From positions 1-64,000 of the forward strand of contig JAKANY010000006.1 in assembly GCA_021823525.1 (NCBI GenBank): a stretch of DNA of 64,000 nucleotides, written 5' to 3'. The notes under the pieces are model-generated. The model was not told the origin of the DNA. It worked only from the letters and a program-made list of their open reading frames with translations, and did not search any database. A program made the translations under genes and the position numbers. Shown here piece by piece: positions 40,154-48,387 of this stretch (its first letter is position 1; each line of letters starts with the position of its first letter). The DNA is from Actinomycetes bacterium. Lineage in GTDB: Bacteria > Actinomycetota > Acidimicrobiia > Acidimicrobiales > RAAP-2.

Positions 40154-43036
40154 GTGGCGCTTCGCTATCGGTACGGGGCGAGTTTCATCGACGAGGCCTC
40201 GGGCGTGCGATTCGAGGGCCACCACCCTCTCGAGCGACCGGACCTGTGGCGACGGTATCTGGACGATGCGGAGGGCAAGTACCGGAGTTTTGGCTTTGAG
40301 AGCACGTTGCGGCGCCGCGATCTCGAGGAGGGCCGGGGAGTTCCTCTCTTCTTCGTGGGGTTCGCCCCCGACGGCGAAGCTGTCGCGGGCCTGCGCTTCC
40401 ACGGGCCACTGGAGGATCGCTGGGGAGCAGCGCTCATGGATGAGCTCTGCACGCTTCCCGAGATCGACGAGATCGGCGAGCTGATCGATCGCGAAGCGCG
40501 CATGGGCGTGGTCGAAGCCAAAGGAGGCTGGGCCCGTGGCGCGTCGGTGCTCGGTGTGCGTATGGTCGCGACGATCTCGCGCATGATGACGCATGCGGCG
40601 GTATGGCTCGGAGCCGAGCGGACGATCGCAGCCGTCTCGGACAAGCTCATCCCCGTCGGCAAGGTCGCCGGTGGCGAAGTGCTGAGTCGCAACTGGGTCG
40701 CCTTCCCTGACGAGCGCTATCGCACCTACGCCGTGACGTGGCAGCGTGGCCGCAGCTACGACCTGGCAGACGAGGAGAATCGGCGCGCGCTACGTCGCGA
40801 AGCCGAGCAGCTGGCCCGCGGTCCACGCCAAACGGGGCCAGCGTCGCTCGATGCCGCGTCCCCACGCACGCAGTCCTTCCGGCCGCTCGTCCTCGACGTG
40901 GCGTCACGCAGTGATCGCGAGGTACTGCGAATCCTGCGCGAAGATCCCGCCCTCCAGACCGTCGATCGCCTGGCCGAGCAGCAGTCGCAGGCTGCCCAGC
41001 TCAAGCCCGCGCCTTCACGCCAGCTTCTCGAGGAGCCTGCGCGCTGGGTGTACTACCCGTGGCGCCGGGCCATCGTGCGGCTGCTCGGCCCGCGGTCCTT
41101 CAGTCGGGTGCGCTTGGACCGCAACCGCCCCAAGCTCACCGCCGAAGAGCAGCACCACCTCCGCGGGCTGCGCGTTGGGATCATCGGGGCGAGCGCCGGG
41201 CACTCGGTGGCGCACGTCATCGCGATGGAGGGCCTGGCCGGAGAGCTGCGCCTGGCCGATTTTGACACCGTGGCTCTGACCAACCTCAATCGCCTGCCGG
41301 TGAGTGTCCTCGATCTCGGGCTGAACAAGGCCGTCGTGGCTGCGCGACGCATCGCCGAGATCGATCCCTACGTATCGATGATGGTGGTCACCGAGGGTCT
41401 GACACGCGAGAACCTCGAACATTTCCTCGATGGCCTCGATGTCGTGATCGAAGAGTGCGACTCCCTTGACATGAAGTACCTGGTTCGCGAGGCCGCACGG
41501 ATTCGATGCATCCCGGTCCTCATGGAGACCAGCGACCGGGGAGTCCTCGACGTCGAGCGGTTCGACCTCGAGCCCGACCGACCCCTCTTCCATGGCCTCC
41601 TCGGAGACGTCACGGCCGAGCGGTTGGCGGGGCTGACGCTCTTTGAGAAGGGGTCGTATCTCCTGCGCTTGCTCGGCACGGCGGAGGTCTCGGCGCGCGG
41701 CGCGGTCACCTTCTTCGAGTTGGGGACGACGATCACAGGCTGGCCGCAGCTGGCGAGCGAGGTCACTCTCGGTGCCGCGTCGGTCGCCGCGGCGCTGCGC
41801 CGCCTCGCTCTCGGCGCCGACCTGTCTTCGGGTCGCCTGCGCATCGACCTCGACGAGGTGCTCGGTGGCGTCGAGCCCGTCGACGTGAGCGTCGATTCGG
41901 ATATCGACTTGGAAGCTCCCCCGCCCGAGGATCCCGTCCCCGAGGAAGCCGACGATGTCACGGCCATCGTCGATGCCGCTCGGCGTGCGCCTTCGGGGGG
42001 CAACGTGCAGCCTTGGCGTTTCGAGGCCGACGATGAGGAGATCCGCTTCTTCCTCGTCCCGGACCACGAGGCCGCAATGGACGTCGCGCACCGTGGCAGC
42101 TACGTTGCGCTGGGTGCGTCGGTCTTCAACGCGCGCAGCGCCGCCGCAGCGCGCCGCCGTCTCGGCGAGGTCCAACTGTTCCCGCAAGGCGTCGCCGCTT
42201 CCCACGTGGCGACCCTGCACCTGGGGTCGAGCACCGACGCGCAACTGGCCGCACTCTATCCGGCGGTGCCCACGCGCCTAACCAACCGCCAGCCGGGCGA
42301 CCCCGATGCTGTGCTCGAGGAGTCAACGGTCACGGCGCTTGAGCGCGCGGTCAGCTCCGAGGGCGCGCGCCTTCGCCTCCTGCGCGACCACGCCGAGCTC
42401 GCCGAGGCCGGAGACGTGATCGGACGCTGTGACCGGCTCCGATTCCTCATCCCGCAGGTGCACGCTCAGATGCTCGGGGAGCTTCGCCTACCCGGACGCG
42501 ACCCCCTCGACGAGGGTCTCGACGTGCGCACACTGGAGATGGATCCCACCTCGGTCGCTGCCCTCGGCCTGTTGGAGCGTTCTGATGTGATGGCACATCT
42601 CGCTGAGTGGCGCGCTGGTCGGATGCTCGGATTGCGTACGCAGTTGATGGTGACGACATCCTCGGCACTGGCGGCAGTGACCGTCCCGCGGGTAGAGCCG
42701 ACGTGGTACGTGCGTGCGGGGGCCGCGATGGAGCGATTCTGGCTGACGGCGACGTTGGCGGGTCTCGCCGTGCAGCCGGTCGTGCCGGTCTTCCTCTACG
42801 CGACGAATGACTTCGAGCGTCGCGAGTTGGGCGGCGAGCGCTACCTCGACGAGATGCACGACCTCGCCACACGATTCGACAGCCTGTTCGATCTCGACCC
42901 CGGTGAGGCCATTGCCATGGTCGTTCGCGTCGCCGTCGCGCCACCCGCGAGCGCGCACAGCATTCGACGTCGACTTGATGACGTATGGGTCCGCACAACG
43001 GCCTCAAGCAATGATGAGGCAGTTGTCGAAATGTAG
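40154..43036 (+). CDS. Rv1355c-family fusion: GNAT-like, ThiF/E1-like and nitroreductase-like domains
   Basis: A 960-residue three-domain protein. Residues about 1-250 look like an N-acyltransferase (GNAT/LuxI-type) fold without a clear motif A. Residues about 335-560 are an E1/ThiF adenylation domain: VGIIGASAGHSVAHVIAMEG (nucleotide loop from about 341), LADFDTVALTNLNR and LGLNKAVVAARRIAEIDPY; no CxxC zinc pairs are seen. Residues about 598-950 resemble a flavin nitroreductase, with the phosphate-binding ARRAPSGGNVQPWRFE and late WYVRAGAAMERFWLTATLAGLAVQPV. The E1 plus nitroreductase pair is known from mycobacterial Rv1355c (misnamed MoeY), also next to a GGDEF-EAL gene. Start: GTG 40154, with AAGGAGG six bases upstream; an ATG at 40001 lacks one. 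Substrate unknown. Confidence 0.85.
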   Translation: MALRYRYGASFIDEASGVRFEGHHPLERPDLWRRYLDDAEGKYRSFGFESTLRRRDLEEGRGVPLFFVGFAPDGEAVAGLRFHGPLEDRWGAALMDELCTLPEIDEIGELIDREARMGVVEAKGGWARGASVLGVRMVATISRMMTHAAVWLGAERTIAAVSDKLIPVGKVAGGEVLSRNWVAFPDERYRTYAVTWQRGRSYDLADEENRRALRREAEQLARGPRQTGPASLDAASPRTQSFRPLVLDVASRSDREVLRILREDPALQTVDRLAEQQSQAAQLKPAPSRQLLEEPARWVYYPWRRAIVRLLGPRSFSRVRLDRNRPKLTAEEQHHLRGLRVGIIGASAGHSVAHVIAMEGLAGELRLADFDTVALTNLNRLPVSVLDLGLNKAVVAARRIAEIDPYVSMMVVTEGLTRENLEHFLDGLDVVIEECDSLDMKYLVREAARIRCIPVLMETSDRGVLDVERFDLEPDRPLFHGLLGDVTAERLAGLTLFEKGSYLLRLLGTAEVSARGAVTFFELGTTITGWPQLASEVTLGAASVAAALRRLALGADLSSGRLRIDLDEVLGGVEPVDVSVDSDIDLEAPPPEDPVPEEADDVTAIVDAARRAPSGGNVQPWRFEADDEEIRFFLVPDHEAAMDVAHRGSYVALGASVFNARSAAAARRRLGEVQLFPQGVAASHVATLHLGSSTDAQLAALYPAVPTRLTNRQPGDPDAVLEESTVTALERAVSSEGARLRLLRDHAELAEAGDVIGRCDRLRFLIPQVHAQMLGELRLPGRDPLDEGLDVRTLEMDPTSVAALGLLERSDVMAHLAEWRAGRMLGLRTQLMVTTSSALAAVTVPRVEPTWYVRAGAAMERFWLTATLAGLAVQPVVPVFLYATNDFERRELGGERYLDEMHDLATRFDSLFDLDPGEAIAMVVRVAVAPPASAHSIRRRLDDVWVRTTASSNDEAVVEM

Positions 43037-43048
43037 AGAAACGACATC

Positions 43049-43078
43049 TTGCCGGGTTTTGCGTTCTCGCCCTACGAT
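43049..43078 (+). promoter_or_regulatory. Candidate sigma70-type promoter for the GAF-GGDEF-EAL gene
   Basis: TTGCCG (43049-43054), 18 bases, TACGAT (43073-43078), about 40 bases before the ATG. The cyclase genes could therefore be transcribed apart from the upstream fusion gene. Confidence 0.4.
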
Positions 43079-43125
43079 GGCGGGGCAGATCAACGACTGA
43101 AGGTCGACACGAAAGGCGCAGCCTG

Positions 43126-45414
43126 ATGGGCGAAACCCCCGAGTCGTACGTCGAGCGGGCGCGCGGTGAGATGCGACTCGTCGCGGACTCTCTCGTCCAC
43201 GTCGTCGCCGGTACACAGATTGTTGCCGTCGTGGGGAAGACGCCTGGCGATGTGAAGTCTCTCGATCCCTTCGTGACGCCCGCAGCCGAGCCCGCGTTCG
43301 TCGCACTCACGGAGAAGGTGCGCGCGGCCCTCCAGTCGCGTCGCACGATGACCACAGCCACGGCCACGGTGCACGGTGTCGAGTGGGGAGCGCTCGTCGC
43401 TCAAATTTGCGACGAGCGTGACGAGCTAGTCGGCGCCCTGATTGTGGGGCGCCAGGGACGAACGTGGTCCAAGCGCGAACGTTCAGTTGTCCAGGCGTTC
43501 GCCGGGCTCTTCAGCCACATCACAACCCTCAACCAGCGCGAGTCCTCCCTCATGCACCAGCAGAGGCTTGACGAGCTGGTCGCGCGCGTGGCCGAGCGCC
43601 TGATGTCCGCAACGTCAGCCACCCGCCAGGTGGACCTCCAGTGGACCATCCGGGAGCTGGGTGAGTTCCTCGACAGCGACGTCGCCCTGATGCGGCGCAA
43701 CGACCTGGTGCGCGGCCTCAGCATCATGGTGGCCGAGTGGCCCTTGCGTGAGGACGTTCCCGACCCTGACCCGCTCGGCGAGGTCCCCTTCGACGCCGAT
43801 CCGATCTTCGCGGCGACGCGGGACCTCAAGCGTCCGTACCTGACTGGACAGGCGGATGACGTCGATGACGAGTACAAGCAGCACATCAACGTCACGACCG
43901 GGGCGACGCCGGCCGCGGGTGCGGCCGTCCCGCTGCTCGTTGGCGACACCACCTGGGGCGTGATCGGCTTCATCCACTTCAACCGCCACAACTGGATCCC
44001 CGCGGAGATCAACGCGCTCCAGGCCGTGGCCTCGCTCCTCGTCCAGATGCAGTCGCGCATCGATGCCGAGGAGCGCATCATCTACAACGCGAACCACGAC
44101 GAGTTGACAGGACTCGCTAATCGCCGAGCACTGCTCGACGAACTACGCTCGCGTGCCGCGGCCAGGCGCGACACCGCGGTCATGGTTATCGACCTCGATC
44201 GCTTCAAGGTGATGAACGACTTCCTCGGCCACGCGAACGGCGATCGCCTGCTCGTGGTGATGGCCGACCGGCTTCGCACGTCGGTGCGCACGGGCGACTT
44301 CGTCGCGCGTCTTGGCGGTGACGAGTTCGTCTTCCTGGTGGATCGGGCGCGCACCGAGATGGAGGCCATGGCCAGCGCCTACCGGATGCTCGAGGTGATC
44401 GCCCAGCCCGTCGAAATCGCTGGTCAAGCCATGAACCACACCGCGAGCATTGGCATTGCGATGGCCCAGCCCTCCGTCGCGCCGACAGAGCTGCTCAGCC
44501 GCGCGGACCTCGCGATGTACCACGCCAAGTCGCGGGGTCGCAACCGGGCGGTGGTTTTCGACCGAGAGCTGCGGGCTCGGGTGGATGAGCGCTCCGAGAT
44601 GGAGATCCAGTTACGTGAGGCCATAGACGGCGGAGGCCTGCGTCTGCACTTCCAGCCCGAGATCGACCTCCAGAGCGGAAGGCTGCTCGCTGTTGAGTCC
44701 CTGGTTCGCTGGCAGCACCCGACGAGGGGCCTGCTCGCGGCGTCCGAGTTCATCACCGTGGCCGAGGAGACGGGACTGGTGACCAGTCTGGGCCGCTGGG
44801 TGTTCGCTGAAGCATGCCGGCAGCTCGGCGCCTGGCAGCGCGAGTACCCGCAGCTCGACTTCAAGGTGCGCGTCAACATGTCCCCGGCCGACTTTAGGCT
44901 CGGCGACTTGGTGTCCTTCGTGGAGAGCACGCTCCGTCGCTACGACGTGCCCGGCTCGCGGGTGTGCATCGAGCTCACCGAGTACGCAGTCGTCGACGAC
45001 CCAGAGCAGACTGCGCGTACGCTTCGCGGCTTCCGCGAGCTGGGCGTGGAGATCGCCCTCGACGACTTCGGGACCGGATTCGCCTCCATGTCCGAGCTCA
45101 AGCACCTGCCCGTCGACCTGCTCAAGCTGGACATGAGTTTCGTGCGCGGGATCGCGCACGACCCCTTCGACCGAGCCATCGTTGATGCGATCATTCGCCT
45201 AGGGCGAGCCCTGGGCAAGGAGATCATCGCCGAGGGTGTCGAGTCGCCCGTGATTGTTGACAGCCTGTTGGAGATGGGTTGCCACCGTGGTCAAGGTTTC
45301 CTGATATCGATGCCCGTTGCCTCGAGCGATCTGCGGGAGCTGCTCAGCGTGGGAGCAGCTCCCGGGATCGCTGTGCCGACTTCGTCGGCTCGCCGGGATG
45401 AGCTCGAATGGTGA
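43126..45414 (+). CDS. GAF-GGDEF-EAL cyclic-di-GMP turnover protein
   Basis: A 762-residue protein with one or two N-terminal GAF-like sensor regions (about 5-140 and 150-315), a GGDEF domain (about 325-485) and an EAL domain (about 500-745). The cyclase active site GGDEF is intact at 397-401, with an RTGD inhibitory site five residues before it. The EAL signature is Glu524-Ser-Leu, keeping the catalytic Glu; downstream NMSPADF, ELTE, DDFGTGFAS, the Lys in LLKLDMSFV and AEGVES are all present, so phosphodiesterase activity is plausible. It matches the mycobacterial Rv1354c layout, and that gene also neighbours the Rv1355c homologue. It overlaps the following GGDEF gene by seven bases. Confidence 0.93.
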   Translation: MGETPESYVERARGEMRLVADSLVHVVAGTQIVAVVGKTPGDVKSLDPFVTPAAEPAFVALTEKVRAALQSRRTMTTATATVHGVEWGALVAQICDERDELVGALIVGRQGRTWSKRERSVVQAFAGLFSHITTLNQRESSLMHQQRLDELVARVAERLMSATSATRQVDLQWTIRELGEFLDSDVALMRRNDLVRGLSIMVAEWPLREDVPDPDPLGEVPFDADPIFAATRDLKRPYLTGQADDVDDEYKQHINVTTGATPAAGAAVPLLVGDTTWGVIGFIHFNRHNWIPAEINALQAVASLLVQMQSRIDAEERIIYNANHDELTGLANRRALLDELRSRAAARRDTAVMVIDLDRFKVMNDFLGHANGDRLLVVMADRLRTSVRTGDFVARLGGDEFVFLVDRARTEMEAMASAYRMLEVIAQPVEIAGQAMNHTASIGIAMAQPSVAPTELLSRADLAMYHAKSRGRNRAVVFDRELRARVDERSEMEIQLREAIDGGGLRLHFQPEIDLQSGRLLAVESLVRWQHPTRGLLAASEFITVAEETGLVTSLGRWVFAEACRQLGAWQREYPQLDFKVRVNMSPADFRLGDLVSFVESTLRRYDVPGSRVCIELTEYAVVDDPEQTARTLRGFRELGVEIALDDFGTGFASMSELKHLPVDLLKLDMSFVRGIAHDPFDRAIVDAIIRLGRALGKEIIAEGVESPVIVDSLLEMGCHRGQGFLISMPVASSDLRELLSVGAAPGIAVPTSSARRDELEW

Positions 45415-46220
45415 GCCTCCATGGTGAGCTCAGCGCGTCGAGTATCGACGAAAGGGGCCCGTGGCTCTTCGAGACCATGGTGGCCGAGCTCGTCGACGGC
45501 GAGCTCGGCATCGGTTTCATCTACAGCCTGCTGACACGCATGGCTGAGCGCTACGGGCTTGACGACGCCGTCGTGGTCCTGCGTCACGAGTCCTTCGGGA
45601 CTCAGAGTTTTCGCCTGGGAGGGCGTCCCGTAACATCGCGGGTCGTGGCGCGCCTCAATGCGGGCCCGGGTGTGTGGTGCGAGCCCGATGTGGTGCCCGC
45701 CAACGAGTGCGATGCGGTGCGGACAGCCTCCCAGCTGGCCTTGACGCTGCACCTGGCACGCTTCAACGCCGGGCACGATGCGCTAACGGGTGTTGACAAT
45801 CGCCGGACCTTCGACCACGCTCTCGAAGTGGCCGCCGCCCGCAGCGCGCGCTACGGGTGGGCCTTCACGCTGATGATGATTGACCTCGATGAATTCAAGG
45901 CGCTCAACGACCGCGCGGGCCACGCGTACGGTGACCACTTGCTGCGACAGTTCGCCTTCGCGCTGCGGCGCAGCGTGCGCAACGGCGATACGGCCGCGCG
46001 GCTGGGCGGCGACGAGTTTGGGGTGATCCTCGCAAGCGCCGAGGGCGCCGAGGCCAGCGGTTTCCTTGACCGCCTCCGGGCGCAGGTCAAAGCATCAACC
46101 GACGAGCTTGACTTCACAGCCGGATGGGCCAGTTCGCCGAACGACTCAGCCGATCCAGAGGAGCTCTACCGGATCGCCGACACCCGGCTCTATGAGAGGA
46201 AGGGGGAGACGCCAGCATGA
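45408..46220 (+). CDS. Diguanylate cyclase (GGDEF)
   Basis: A 270-residue cyclase. Residues 1-120 form a small unrecognised sensor domain; residues about 122-265 are the GGDEF domain, starting HDALTGVDNRRTFD. The active site RLGGDEF is intact with GGDEF at 200-204, and RNGD forms an inhibitory I-site five residues upstream. No EAL partner domain is present, so it should synthesise cyclic-di-GMP only. It overlaps both neighbours (7 and 4 bases), indicating a tightly coupled operon. Confidence 0.92.
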   Translation: MVSLHGELSASSIDERGPWLFETMVAELVDGELGIGFIYSLLTRMAERYGLDDAVVVLRHESFGTQSFRLGGRPVTSRVVARLNAGPGVWCEPDVVPANECDAVRTASQLALTLHLARFNAGHDALTGVDNRRTFDHALEVAAARSARYGWAFTLMMIDLDEFKALNDRAGHAYGDHLLRQFAFALRRSVRNGDTAARLGGDEFGVILASAEGAEASGFLDRLRAQVKASTDELDFTAGWASSPNDSADPEELYRIADTRLYERKGETPA

Positions 46221-46804
46221 CCGCACGCATCGACGAGGACTTCGAACTCGAGTTGCGTAGTTTGCCCGGCGTGCTCAACGTCGCCATCGAGCACGATGAG
46301 GGTTCCCACGGACGCGTGACTTTGCTCGTTGTGGGCCCCCAGCCCGAGAAGACCACCCAAGCCGCCGCACAGGTCGCGAGCCTCTACTACCCCGACATCT
46401 CCATCGCGATCGAGCAGGTGGCGGAGTCCTCGCCCGTCGTGATGGGCGAGACGCGCATCATGCTCGTGCGTGCCGTGTACGACGTCGCCGTGGGAGCGTG
46501 CGAAGTCGAGCTCTCCCATCGCGGACGTGTTGGTGTCGGGCGATCGGTGAGTGGACCGCTCATTGGTGGGGCCGAGGCGACGCTCCTCGCGCTGCGCGAC
46601 CTTGGCTACGAGGTGCCATTCCTCCTTGCGGGTGCGACCACCGTGCCCGCGCAGCGCGCTTGGCCGGTACTCGTCACGGTGCGTTCGACGGCTGACGGCC
46701 AAGAGCGATTCGGCGTGGCCCTCGCTGGCGAGGACGTCGTCGCTGCGGCGCGAGCTGCGCTCGACGCCCTCAACCGTTACCCGATGGCGTTTCGTCGCAC
46801 CTAG
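46217..46804 (+). CDS. Conserved-looking protein of unknown function
   Basis: A 195-residue soluble protein of unknown family. Residues 8-90 form an alpha/beta region (DFELELRSLPGVLNVAIEHD, VTLLVVGPQPEK) resembling small ligand-binding or ferredoxin-like folds. Residues 92-190 form a second alpha/beta region (ACEVELSHRGRVGVGRSVSG, AEATLLALRDLGYEVPF, RFGVALAGEDVVAAARAALDALNRY) of a type I have seen in actinobacterial hypothetical proteins but cannot name. Codon use fits its neighbours and it overlaps the GGDEF gene by ATGA, so it is real and probably acts with the cyclases, perhaps as a c-di-GMP effector; that is inference. Confidence 0.7.
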   Translation: MTARIDEDFELELRSLPGVLNVAIEHDEGSHGRVTLLVVGPQPEKTTQAAAQVASLYYPDISIAIEQVAESSPVVMGETRIMLVRAVYDVAVGACEVELSHRGRVGVGRSVSGPLIGGAEATLLALRDLGYEVPFLLAGATTVPAQRAWPVLVTVRSTADGQERFGVALAGEDVVAAARAALDALNRYPMAFRRT

Positions 46805-46807
46805 GTT

Positions 46808-48346
46808 ATGAGCGACGTGGGCACTTCGGTGTCGCCGGACGAGGTCCAGCGCATGACGCCGCTTGGCCCTGCGCTGGTCCTGGCTGGGGTCCTGGGTGCC
46901 ATCGCTCTCTACGTGCTCGCAATCCGCGTTCTGGGGGGTGTCGCAGAGGGCGATGCCGCAGTTTCGATCTACTCCACGTGGGCGATCGCCCACGGTCACC
47001 TTGCGTGTGCGTATCCACCACCGCGTTTCCACGGCCTCGGTTTGCCACGCATCGCCCAGCCCTACACGAGCGTCACGCCTTTCTACCCGGTCGTCTCCGC
47101 AGCCCTCGTCGCAATCTTTCGCATCGGGCACGCGGTTCCTTTCCCCAGTGCCGCCACGCTCGGACCGAATTGCGTCCACGCGTATCAGGCGATCTTCGCG
47201 TGGTCGGTGCGCGCGAGCGACGCGCTGACGACAATGCAGATCGGCTACGTGAGTGCCGCGTTAGCACTCGTTGCCGTCGTCCTGGTCTGGCGCGCTACGG
47301 GTCGTGCGATGACGCGACGAGGTCTCGGCGCACTCGCGCTTACGAGTCTGAGTGCTCCGGTTATCGGCTGCCTGCTGGAGTTCTACCATCCCCAGGACTT
47401 GCTGGCCCTCGCCCTGACGCTTGGTGGCCTGGCGGCGGCCATGCGAAAACGGTGGGGTTGGGCAGGCGTCGCGTTGGGTCTCGCCGTCACAACGAATCAG
47501 TACGCGCTGCTGGTAGCGGTTCCGTTTCTCGTCGTCGCACCGCGCGCGCGATGGTGGCGCTACGCGATTGGTCTCGCTGCTGCGGTCACCGTCGTCGACC
47601 TGCCATTCCTCGTCGCGACCGGTGGGCGGGCTTTTCGAGCCATCGTGATCGGCTCGGGCTTCACCCGCTCCTACGGGGGCACCGTCGTCTGGGAGACACG
47701 CCTCCAGGGCGCGCCGCTCTTCGTGCTGGCGCGCGTGGCGCCCATTGTCGTGGCCGTGGCCCTGGCGTGGGTCGTCAGGAGGCGATTGGGCGAGCGAATC
47801 TACGAACCGACAACGTTGAGCTCGCTCGTCGGCGTGCTGCTGGCGCTGCGCTTGGTGTTCGAGGTGAACCTCTGGGGCTACTACTTCGCGGCGTTGGCGG
47901 TCGCCATGCTCGTCGTGGAGGCGCAGCGCGCGCGTTGGCGTCCGGCCGTCACGTTCTGGTGGCTCACGATCTGGTTGGCCTACGACCCGCTTCCCGCCGG
48001 ATTCCAGACGAACTCGACGATCCTTGACATCCACTTGCGGGTCTGGGGACCGACGGTGGTTGTGGCGGTCGCGACGCTCGTCGTGCTAGTCGCCACACTT
48101 CAACGTCGGCTCTCGTGGTGGTGGTGGCTGTGGGTCGTCGGGGCGAGCATCGCCTTCGTGCGCCTGCCCATGGTCGACGCGCTCGCGCACCGCGCGTGGC
48201 CCACCTGGCTGTGGCAGCTGATCCTCGTTCCCTCGGGACTGGCGCTCGTTGGGACGCCTTTGTGGCGATCGTTGGGGATAGGTCTTGACCAGAGGCGGCA
48301 GGCGGCAGAAGTTCTCGTCGATGACCCGAATGTGGTTTACGAATAG
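46808..48346 (+). CDS. Multi-pass membrane protein, GT-C glycosyltransferase-like
   Basis: A 512-residue membrane protein with about 11-13 hydrophobic spans. The large first extracytoplasmic loop contains EGDAAVSIYSTWAIAHGHLACAY, with an acidic residue soon after the first span, as is usual for GT-C glycosyltransferases that use polyprenyl-phosphate sugars. YHPQDLLALALTLGGLAAAM and VTTNQYALLVAVPFL also suggest GT87-like mannosyltransferases. Family assignment is by general architecture only. It is four bases downstream of the unknown gene, so a surface polysaccharide or glycan product under cyclic-di-GMP control is plausible. The short cytoplasmic C-terminus is acidic. Confidence 0.65.
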   Translation: MSDVGTSVSPDEVQRMTPLGPALVLAGVLGAIALYVLAIRVLGGVAEGDAAVSIYSTWAIAHGHLACAYPPPRFHGLGLPRIAQPYTSVTPFYPVVSAALVAIFRIGHAVPFPSAATLGPNCVHAYQAIFAWSVRASDALTTMQIGYVSAALALVAVVLVWRATGRAMTRRGLGALALTSLSAPVIGCLLEFYHPQDLLALALTLGGLAAAMRKRWGWAGVALGLAVTTNQYALLVAVPFLVVAPRARWWRYAIGLAAAVTVVDLPFLVATGGRAFRAIVIGSGFTRSYGGTVVWETRLQGAPLFVLARVAPIVVAVALAWVVRRRLGERIYEPTTLSSLVGVLLALRLVFEVNLWGYYFAALAVAMLVVEAQRARWRPAVTFWWLTIWLAYDPLPAGFQTNSTILDIHLRVWGPTVVVAVATLVVLVATLQRRLSWWWWLWVVGASIAFVRLPMVDALAHRAWPTWLWQLILVPSGLALVGTPLWRSLGIGLDQRRQAAEVLVDDPNVVYE

Positions 48347-48387
48347 CATTCAGAGTTCTGTAGGCTGACGCCAACAGGGGGTTCGGA

